DNA of 17,684 bases. Origin: Vulcanococcus sp. SFB_649D_100_25 (GTDB taxonomy: Bacteria > Cyanobacteriota > Cyanobacteriia > PCC-6307 > Cyanobiaceae). The stretch covers positions 1 to 17,684 of the forward strand of contig JAURGL010000018.1 of NCBI GenBank assembly GCA_030833825.1, written 5' to 3'. The position numbers were made by a program, and so were the translations under genes. The notes below the pieces were generated by a model that saw only the letters and a program-made list of their open reading frames with translations, searched no databases and was not told the origin of the DNA. Below are positions 12,031 through 17,684 of the stretch, piece by piece. Within the stretch, counting starts at the first letter, position 1. Each line of letters opens with the position of its first letter.

Positions 12031-13492
12031 TTAGGAAATCCGGCAGGGCCGGACCCCGCATCCGGATCACCGCTCCGGCCCCGTCCTCCACGGCCTGCAG
12101 CGGCAGCGAAGCCCCTCGGCCGGCTCCGCTGGGTTCCTCTGGACTCTCGTTGCTGCGCGGTTTGAGCACGTAGGGCTCGCTCAGCGACCAGGTCCGGGCG
12201 TACTGCATCAGCAGGGGATCGGCGGGGGCAAACACGTAGGAGGGGTGCCGCGGAATGCTTTCCTGCTCGGCCCGCTGTCCGTTCATCCGCACGGCCCGGG
12301 TGATCGCCTGGACGAAGCGGGTCCGGGTCACCACGGTGGTCAGGTAGGCCACCACCCGCAGGCGAGGCGCGTCAAAGCCCTCCGCGCACATGTCGATGCT
12401 GACCAGCCAGTCGGCGTCGCCTGCCTTGAAGGCCTCCATCCGCTGGGGGGCCTCCGGATCTTGGGAGTGCACCAGCTGCACCCGGTCCCCCTCCTCCTCC
12501 AGGAGCCCGCAGATGCGCCGGGCGTGGGCGATGTCGCGGGCCACCACCAGTCCCCCCGCCTCCGGGTGATCCCCCCGCACCGTCTCCAGGCGTTTGCGGG
12601 CATTCAGGAGCAGGCGCAGGGCGATGCTGCTGCTGTCCCCGAGGCGGATGGCCCGGCGCAGGTTGCGGGCCCGCCAGCTCTCCCGCTCTTCCTGGGACAG
12701 GGGGGATCGCTCCGTGTCGCCCTGCTCCCCTTGGCGACCGTGATCCACCCAGCCATCTTGAAAGCGGAATTCCAGCGGCCGCACATCCCCGGCGGCGATC
12801 AGTTCCCGCGGTTCCACGCTGAGATCGGGGGCGATCTGCTCCACCCACTCCTGCCCGTCATGGACCTGGATCCGGCGCGCGGAGCAGAAGCCCAGGTTGT
12901 CGGCTCGAAATGGGGTCCCCGTGAGGCCCAGCCGCAGGGTGGCCCGCTGGCTCAGCTGGCTGAAGGCATGGCCCCAGGCCGTGGCTTCCGGCTCCTCAGG
13001 ATCAACCCCCAGGTGGTGGACCTCATCGGCGATGGCCAGCCACGGACCCCAGCCCCAGCTGCTGAATTGACCCAGCAGGTCCTCCAGGTTGCGGCCCGCC
13101 GCCTGATAGGTGATCAGCAGGCCGTGCTGATCCTGCAGATCGGCCCCGCTCAGGCCGGGCTGCCATTCCCTGAGCTTGAGCTGCAGGCGCTCACAGGAGG
13201 CGATCCACTGCGAGGCGATGGAGCTGCGGTGGCAAAACACCAGGAACCGCTGCAGGCGTCCCTCCCGCAGCAGGCGCTCAAAGCTCAACAGGGCGCCCAG
13301 GGTTTTCCCGGCCCCTGGCCCGGCATTGATCAACACATCCCCACTGCCGCCGCGCTCCAGGCGGCGCCGCAGCAGCTGAATCAGTTGGATCTGCCACTGC
13401 CGGGGTGTCAGCTGCGTCAGCGGGAGCGGGGCGGGGCTGCTGCAGGGCTGGGCACGCCTCGGTAGGCGCAGGTCAAACGACGGGGAGGGCAT
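12020..13492 (-). CDS. SF2 DEAD/DEAH-type helicase
   Basis: ATP-dependent superfamily 2 helicase of 490 residues, similar to the SSL2/RecG-like COG1061 group. Motifs: a Gln-containing entry (TPRQWQIQLI, about 30-39), Walker A AGPGAGKT at 57-64, motif Ia with VFCHRS, Walker B DEVH at 156-159, motif III TGTP at 191-194, then motif V (SIDMCAEGFDAPRLR, about 365-379) and motif VI QAITRAVR at 395-402 with the arginine fingers. The C-terminal 80 residues are Pro/Ser/Gly-rich and poorly ordered. Nucleic-acid substrate is unknown; DNA repair or RNA processing are both possible. The gene is first of the leftward group helicase, small protein, trxB, and is divergent from the 58-residue gene. Confidence 0.92.
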   Translation of the reverse strand: MPSPSFDLRLPRRAQPCSSPAPLPLTQLTPRQWQIQLIQLLRRRLERGGSGDVLINAGPGAGKTLGALLSFERLLREGRLQRFLVFCHRSSIASQWIASCERLQLKLREWQPGLSGADLQDQHGLLITYQAAGRNLEDLLGQFSSWGWGPWLAIADEVHHLGVDPEEPEATAWGHAFSQLSQRATLRLGLTGTPFRADNLGFCSARRIQVHDGQEWVEQIAPDLSVEPRELIAAGDVRPLEFRFQDGWVDHGRQGEQGDTERSPLSQEERESWRARNLRRAIRLGDSSSIALRLLLNARKRLETVRGDHPEAGGLVVARDIAHARRICGLLEEEGDRVQLVHSQDPEAPQRMEAFKAGDADWLVSIDMCAEGFDAPRLRVVAYLTTVVTRTRFVQAITRAVRMNGQRAEQESIPRHPSYVFAPADPLLMQYARTWSLSEPYVLKPRSNESPEEPSGAGRGASLPLQAVEDGAGAVIRMRGPALPDFLMQQ

Positions 13493-13610
13493 CCCGCCAT
13501 TGTGTGGCGACTGGCAAGACAGATTCGGGAACTTCTACCTATTCGCATTCCTGGAGGAACCCTTACCGTCCGGCCATCACCCCGCTCCCGGGCCTCCCGC
13601 CCCTCAGCCC
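13493..13610. promoter_or_regulatory. Divergent promoter region between helicase and 58-aa gene
   Basis: The 118-bp spacer between the leftward helicase start and the rightward ATG 13611 must carry both promoters. TATTCG at 13541-13546 is a possible rightward -10 box, but no good -35 box is visible. A longer rightward frame from GTG 13500 exists, yet its extra residues are Pro-rich and not protein-like, so I treat the interval as non-coding. Confidence 0.3.
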
Positions 13611-13787
13611 ATGGATGAGCGTTCCCCCTTTGCGTTCAGCCCCGACGAATGGCGCCAGCGCCTCGAGCAGGCCCTGGATCTTGAGTGTGATCTCGATCCG
13701 ATGATTCTCCGGGCCCGTCAGCTGCGGCGTCAGGGCTCCAATCCCCAGGCCCGCTGCCTAGAACAGGAGCTTCTGCCCCTCTTCTGA
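13611..13787 (+). CDS. Small hypothetical protein, 58 aa
   Basis: An unnamed small protein that looks conserved in marine picocyanobacteria from memory. It begins MDERSPFAFSPDEWRQRLEQ and continues LDLECDLDPMILRARQLRRQG to a LEQELLPLF end. The whole is a short helical acidic-then-basic protein without signal peptide. The ATG at 13611 gives the compact form; a GTG at 13500 would add a low-complexity leader. It ends 6 bp before the SDR ATG, so the two genes are probably one transcript. Function is unknown. Confidence 0.72.
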   Translation: MDERSPFAFSPDEWRQRLEQALDLECDLDPMILRARQLRRQGSNPQARCLEQELLPLF

Positions 13788-13793
13788 AGCTCG

Positions 13794-14465
13794 ATGCACC
13801 TGGCTGTCACCGGCGCCTCCGGCAAAACAGGCTGGCGGGTTGTTGAAGAAGCCCTCGGCCGCGGTCACCAGGTGCGGGCGATCGTCCGGCCCACCTCCCA
13901 GATCCCCGATGGCCTCGAAGGGGCCGAGGTGCTTCGACTCGATCTGGGGGATCGGACCGCCCTCGAAGCCGCGCTGCGTGGTTGCGATGCCCTGGTGATC
14001 GCCACCGGTGCCCGTCCGAGTGTTGATCTGTCCGGACCGTTGAAGGTGGATGCCCTGGGCGTCCGCCAACAGCTCCAGGCCTGCCAGGCCGTGGGCCTGC
14101 AGCGGGTGGTCCTGGTGAGCTCCCTCTGCGCCGGGCGCTGGTGGCATCCCCTCAACCTGTTCGGCCTGATCCTGGTGTGGAAGCGCCTGGGGGAAGCCTG
14201 GCTCGAGCAGAGCGGGCTTCAGGTCACCGTGGTGCGTCCTGGAGGGCTGAAGGAAGCGGAGAGCGATCTCTCCCAGCAGCGCCTGCGCTTCTCCGGCGCC
14301 GATCAGCAGGTGGATGGCAGCATCCCCCGCCGCCTGGTGGCTCAGGTCTGCCTCGATGCCTTGGAAACCCCAGCCAGCATCGGGCGGATCGTCGAAATTA
14401 CCTCCAGCTCCGAGGCTGAGGACACCCCAGACGCAGCGGCAACCCTGGCTGCCTGGCTGGCCTAG
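13794..14465 (+). CDS. Atypical SDR, NAD(P)-binding protein
   Basis: A 223-residue NAD(P)-binding Rossmann protein of the extended/atypical SDR type. It begins MHLAVTGASGKTGWRVVEEAL, with the dinucleotide motif TGASGKTG at residues 6-13, then AIVRPTSQIPDGL at 29-41, a LRLDLGD segment (about 47-53) and VVLVSSLCAG (about 105-114). The third part has VVRPGGLKE near residue 145, typical of plastid Tic62-like and NmrA-like proteins. A classical YxxxK active site is not evident, so it may be a redox sensor or assembly protein. It follows the 58-residue gene by 6 bp and precedes pntA by 97 bp. Confidence 0.85.
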   Translation: MHLAVTGASGKTGWRVVEEALGRGHQVRAIVRPTSQIPDGLEGAEVLRLDLGDRTALEAALRGCDALVIATGARPSVDLSGPLKVDALGVRQQLQACQAVGLQRVVLVSSLCAGRWWHPLNLFGLILVWKRLGEAWLEQSGLQVTVVRPGGLKEAESDLSQQRLRFSGADQQVDGSIPRRLVAQVCLDALETPASIGRIVEITSSSEAEDTPDAAATLAAWLA

Positions 14466-14562
14466 GCCATGTCCGGAAGTGGCCACACGACCAAGGGATT
14501 GATTGCCTGAGGACCCCACGGCGTCGAAAACTGGGACGGTTCTGACGTGACGGCAAACAGCA

Positions 14563-15708
14563 TTGATCCGTGTGTTGGTGCCGCGGGACTGTCGCCCTGG
14601 CGAAACGCGGGTAGCGGCGACCCCTGAAACCGTTCGCCGCCTTTCGGCCCGCGGCTGCTCGTTCCAGATTGAGCGGGGTGCAGGCGAGGCGAGCGGTTAT
14701 CCCGATGCCGCCTATGAGGAGGCCGGAGCCTCCCTGGTGGACGCGGGCCCCGAGGTCTGGGGGCAGATCGATGTGGTGATGGCCGTCCAGGGATCCTCCC
14801 TGGTGCAGGGCAGGGCCGAACTGGAGCACCTGCCGGCGGGCGCCGTGCTGGTGGGCCTGCTCGAACCCCATGGCAATGACGACCTGAAAACGCGCCTGCA
14901 GCAGCGCAACCTCCAGGCCCTCGCCCTGGAGCTCCTGCCTCGCATCAGCCGGGCCCAGAGCATGGATGTGTTGTCGTCTCAGGCCAACCTTGCGGGCTAT
15001 AAGGCGGTGATGTTGGCAGCCAACGCCTATCCGAAGATCTTCCCGATGCTGATGACGGCCGCCGGCACGATCCAGCCGGCCCGGGCCCTGATCTTGGGGG
15101 CCGGTGTGGCAGGACTGCAGGCCCTCGCCACCGCCCGCCGTCTGGGGGCCGTCGCCTACGTGAGCGATGTGCGGCCTGCGGCCAAGGAGCAGGTGGAATC
15201 CCTGGGCGGTCGCTTCATCGATCCGCCTGAGCTGGATCAAAAGCCCGGGGAATCCGGCGGCTACGCCAAGCAGGCCACGGAAGACTTCCTGGCGGCGCAG
15301 CGCCGGCAGCTCACCGAGCAGCTGGCCCTCGCCGACATGGTGATCTGCACCGCCCAGGTCCCCGGTCGCCCCGCTCCGCGTCTGATTGATGACGCGATGC
15401 TGCAGCACATGCGTCCCGGCAGTGTCGTGGTGGATCTGGCGGTGGCCCAGGGGGGGAACTGCGAAGGCACCCAGCCCGGCACCACCGTCTACCGCCATGG
15501 CGTCCAGCTGATCGGGGCCGATCAGCTGCCCTGCTCAGTGGCCAACCACGCCAGCGCCCTCTACGCGCGCAACCTGGCGGCTCTGCTGGAGCACATCCTG
15601 AATGCCACGCCCGCGGATGCCTCGGGTCTGCATCTCGACCTGGAAGATGAGATCGTGGCGGGCTGCCTGTTCACCCAATCCCCCGTCGCTGTTGGAGGTG
15701 CTGCATGA
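14563..15708 (+). CDS. pntA: NAD(P) transhydrogenase alpha subunit, NAD-binding part
   Basis: The soluble NAD(H)-binding domain I of the proton-translocating nicotinamide nucleotide transhydrogenase, which exchanges hydride between NADH and NADP+ and uses the proton gradient. The product starts MIRVLVPRDCRPGETRVAATP, typical of PntA, with RISRAQSMDVLSSQANLAG (about 127-145), the NAD-binding GAGVAGLQALATARRLGA (about 182-199) and VSDVRPAAKEQVESLGG. The start is a TTG at 14563 preceded by an in-frame TGA five codons upstream and no clear ribosome binding site; no other start preserves the N-terminus. The membrane part is encoded separately by the next gene (4-bp overlap), as usual in cyanobacteria. 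It is the first gene of the pnt operon. Confidence 0.94.
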   Translation: MIRVLVPRDCRPGETRVAATPETVRRLSARGCSFQIERGAGEASGYPDAAYEEAGASLVDAGPEVWGQIDVVMAVQGSSLVQGRAELEHLPAGAVLVGLLEPHGNDDLKTRLQQRNLQALALELLPRISRAQSMDVLSSQANLAGYKAVMLAANAYPKIFPMLMTAAGTIQPARALILGAGVAGLQALATARRLGAVAYVSDVRPAAKEQVESLGGRFIDPPELDQKPGESGGYAKQATEDFLAAQRRQLTEQLALADMVICTAQVPGRPAPRLIDDAMLQHMRPGSVVVDLAVAQGGNCEGTQPGTTVYRHGVQLIGADQLPCSVANHASALYARNLAALLEHILNATPADASGLHLDLEDEIVAGCLFTQSPVAVGGAA

Positions 15709-16004
15709 GCAGCCTGAATGAAGCCCTCTGGGTGCTGCTCCTGGGCAGCCTCCTGGGGCTGGAATTGATCGGCAAGGTGCCCCCCACCCTGCATACCCCC
15801 CTGATGAGCGGGGCGAACGCCATCAGTGGCATCACCATCCTCGCTTCCCTGAGCCTGATCAGTCAGGCCCAGGGCAACCAGCCGCTCCTGCTGCTCGGGG
15901 CCATTTCCCTGGGATTCGCCCTGTTCAACGTGGTGGGAGGCTTCCTGGTCACCGACCGGATGCTGGCGATGTTCGGACGTAAGAAGTCGGGGGCAGGCCG
16001 ATGA
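15705..16004 (+). CDS. pntA2: NAD(P) transhydrogenase alpha subunit, membrane part
   Basis: The 99-residue membrane fragment of the split alpha subunit, forming part of the proton channel (domain II). It has three hydrophobic helices (about residues 5-24, 36-53 and 60-83) around the motif KVPPTLHTPLMSGANAISG, the conserved family signature after the first helix. The end is basic (FGRKKSGAGR). The start overlaps pntA and its stop overlaps pntB, both by 4 bp, ensuring balanced synthesis of the three polypeptides. In other bacteria this piece is fused to PntA. Confidence 0.95.
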   Translation: MSSLNEALWVLLLGSLLGLELIGKVPPTLHTPLMSGANAISGITILASLSLISQAQGNQPLLLLGAISLGFALFNVVGGFLVTDRMLAMFGRKKSGAGR

Positions 16005-17401
16005 GCGTGATTCCGTTTCTCGGTTATGCGATTGATCTGCTGGCGGTTCTGCTGCTGGCTTTAGGCCTCAAGGGCCTCTCCAAGGTGCGTTCCGCCCGCT
16101 CCGCCAATGGTCTGGCGGCCCTGGCGATGGGTCTGGCGGTGGCCGGCCTGCTGCTTCAGGAGCAGCCGGATGCCCTTGCCTGGCTTTGGATCGTGCTGGG
16201 TTCCCTCGTGGGCGGCGGCTTGGGCTGGCTGATGGCTCGCCGGGTGGCGATGACCGCCATGCCCGAAACCGTGGCCCTGTTCAACGGCTGTGGGGGCATG
16301 GCCTCCCTCCTGGTGGCCCTGGCCGTAGCCCTGTTTGGCGACGGCAGCGCCGACATGGTCGAGCTGGTCTCGGTGGTGATCTCGGTCTTCGTCGGCGCCA
16401 TCACCTTCAGCGGCTCGATCGTGGCGATGGGCAAGCTGCAAGGCTGGCTGGGGACCCCCGCCTGGACCCAGAGCCAGGTGCGCCATGGGGTCAACATCGC
16501 CATCGCCCTGGCTGCCCTCGTGGGTGCCCTGGCGGTGCCCGGCAATCCGGCCGGTTCCGCCCTATGGCTGCTGGTGGTGGCCTCCACCCTCCTGGGCATC
16601 GGCGTCACCCTGCCCATCGGCGGGGCGGACATGCCGGTGGTGATCTCCCTGCTGAACTCCTATTCCGGTGTGGCCGCGGCGGCCGCCGGCTTCGTGGTTG
16701 GCTCCCAGTTGCTGATCGTGGCCGGCGCCATGGTCGGGGCGGCGGGCCTGATCCTCACCCAGGTGATGTGCACCGCGATGAACCGCTCCCTGGTGAGCGT
16801 CCTGTTTGGCGGTGCCCTTGGCGGCAGCGCCCATGTCGGCGGCGGCGGTGACGAGGCCGGTTACAGCCACATCGTCAGCTGCAGCGCCGAAGAGTGCGCC
16901 ATGGCCCTCGAGACCGCCGAGCGGGTGGTGTTCGTGCCCGGCTACGGCCTGGCGGTGGCCCAGGCCCAGCACGCCCTGCGGGAGCTCTCCAAGTTGCTGG
17001 AGGCCAAGGGGGCCGAGGTGAGCTACGCCATCCACCCGGTGGCTGGACGCATGCCCGGTCACATGAATGTCCTGCTGGCGGAGGCCGACGTGCCCTACGA
17101 GCAGCTGGTGGAGATGGACACGATCAACCCCGAGTTCCCTCGAACCGATGTGGTGATCGTCCTGGGGGCCAACGACGTGGTCAACCCCGATGCCAAGAAC
17201 GATCCTCAAAGCCCCCTGTTCGGCATGCCCGTGCTGGAGGTGGATCAGGCCCGTCAGGTGTTCGTGGTGAAGCGCAGCATGGGCGCCGGTTACGCCGGCA
17301 TCAAGAACGCCCTGTTTGAGCTCCCGCAGACCGCCATGGTCTTCGGTGATGCCAAGGCAGTCCTGCAGCAGCTCTGCTCGGAGGTGCGCAGCGCCGGCTG
17401 A
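16001..17401 (+). CDS. pntB: NAD(P) transhydrogenase beta subunit
   Basis: Membrane and NADP(H)-binding subunit of the transhydrogenase, 466 residues. The N-terminal half (about 1-275) has about eight or nine hydrophobic helices forming most of the proton path. The C-terminal half is domain III: VPGYGLAVAQAQHALREL (about 308-325), AGRMPGHMNVLLAEADVPY, DTINPEFPRTDVVIVLGAND and MGAGYAGIKNALF, which bind NADP(H). Length and motifs are those of a complete, functional PntB. It overlaps pntA2 by 4 bp and is followed 10 bp later by a hydrolase gene, so the operon may extend. In cyanobacteria this complex supports NADPH supply, particularly in low light or mixotrophy. Confidence 0.97.
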   Translation: MSVIPFLGYAIDLLAVLLLALGLKGLSKVRSARSANGLAALAMGLAVAGLLLQEQPDALAWLWIVLGSLVGGGLGWLMARRVAMTAMPETVALFNGCGGMASLLVALAVALFGDGSADMVELVSVVISVFVGAITFSGSIVAMGKLQGWLGTPAWTQSQVRHGVNIAIALAALVGALAVPGNPAGSALWLLVVASTLLGIGVTLPIGGADMPVVISLLNSYSGVAAAAAGFVVGSQLLIVAGAMVGAAGLILTQVMCTAMNRSLVSVLFGGALGGSAHVGGGGDEAGYSHIVSCSAEECAMALETAERVVFVPGYGLAVAQAQHALRELSKLLEAKGAEVSYAIHPVAGRMPGHMNVLLAEADVPYEQLVEMDTINPEFPRTDVVIVLGANDVVNPDAKNDPQSPLFGMPVLEVDQARQVFVVKRSMGAGYAGIKNALFELPQTAMVFGDAKAVLQQLCSEVRSAG

Positions 17402-17411
17402 GACTGGCCTG

Positions 17412-17684
17412 ATGGAGTCGAACAGCCTGGAGCCGACCCAACTGCTGCGGGAGCTGGATCTTCAGCCCTTCCGTCCGCGCCTCCCCTGGATCGGGGCCGA
17501 TCTGCAGACCCTCAGGGATACCGTCCGCCGGGATGCCCTGGGGCCCGACAGCGGAACCCCGATCGCGTTCCCCATCGGCCCGTCAGAACACCTGCTCGCC
17601 ATGCACGACCCCGCCCCGGGGGCGGATCCCCTCGGGCTGGTGGTCCTGATGCATGGCCTCGGCGGCAGCAGTGAGCGCGAGGGC
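17412..17684 (+). CDS. YheT-like alpha/beta hydrolase, 5' part only
   Basis: The first 91 codons of an alpha/beta hydrolase of the YheT (COG0429) type; the gene runs past the window edge. It starts MESNSLEPTQLLRELDLQ, and has PFRPRLPWIGADLQTLRDT (the family's PxxxxxxxLQT entry) and VVLMHGLGGSSE, the oxyanion-hole loop. The catalytic Ser, Asp and His are beyond the window. The substrate is unknown. The ATG is 10 bp after the pntB stop on the same strand, so it may be the last gene of the pnt transcript. Confidence 0.85.
   Translation, partial: MESNSLEPTQLLRELDLQPFRPRLPWIGADLQTLRDTVRRDALGPDSGTPIAFPIGPSEHLLAMHDPAPGADPLGLVVLMHGLGGSSEREG

Noticed and set aside
12245..13465. Long plus-strand frame opposite the helicase
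   Set aside because: Low-complexity Pro/Gly/Ala/Gln composition and no domain; the helicase on the other strand has all SF2 motifs.
13500..13610. N-terminal extension of the 58-residue gene from GTG 13500
   Set aside because: The added residues are Pro-rich and unlike the conserved part; this interval is needed as a divergent promoter region.

Overview
The window reads as chromosome from a GC-rich picocyanobacterium of the Synechococcus/Cyanobium type. The markers are petM (a 33-residue cytochrome b6f subunit), ycf39 (photosystem II assembly), an NTRC-type thioredoxin reductase fused to thioredoxin, a three-gene split proton-pumping transhydrogenase, and several small proteins that look typical of this clade. 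The assignment rests on recognising these protein families, not on a database search. Genes are very tightly packed, with many 4-bp ATGA/GTGA overlaps and almost no free spacer. I see no tRNA, rRNA, IS element, integrase, phage gene or CRISPR array.

Layout. 1-678 (+): 3' part of a cyclophilin-type peptidyl-prolyl isomerase with a lipoprotein signal. 675-2185 (-): an alpha/beta hydrolase followed by ilvN. 2175-3437 (+): a bacterial Trm1-like tRNA guanine methyltransferase, then petM. 3577-4313 (-): a HEPN/MNT toxin-antitoxin pair lying between petM and ycf39. 4509-5747 (+): ycf39 and a small unknown protein. 5744-5944 (-): a doubtful small ORF. 5982-7163 (+): a His-rich DUF305 protein broken by a frameshift at a G run, a secreted DUF3721 protein and a two-helix membrane protein, coupled by 4-bp overlaps; a copper or other metal role is plausible. 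7171-7667 (-): two small unknown genes ending in a strong terminator. 7765-8932 (-): four unrecognised genes, two of them short membrane-type ORFs. 8999-9791 (-): an RluE/RsuA-type pseudouridine synthase and a possible 29-residue ORF.

9886-10152 (+): an IF-1-like protein differing from ordinary IF-1. 10169-13492 (-): an SF2 helicase, a small acidic protein and the NTRC thioredoxin reductase, all read leftward. 13611-14465 (+): a 58-residue protein and an atypical SDR. 14563-17684 (+): pntA, pntA2, pntB, then the start of a YheT-type hydrolase.

Functional themes are housekeeping and photosynthetic redox. PetM and Ycf39 serve the thylakoid electron-transport machinery. NTRC passes NADPH reducing power to thiol targets such as 2-Cys peroxiredoxin. 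PntA/PntA2/PntB exchange reducing equivalents between NADH and NADP+ at the expense of the proton gradient. The accessory-looking parts are the HEPN/MNT pair, the DUF305/DUF3721 module and the cluster of tiny membrane ORFs around 8.6-8.9 kb. I found no clearly new multi-gene system; the best leads are these small or broken genes.
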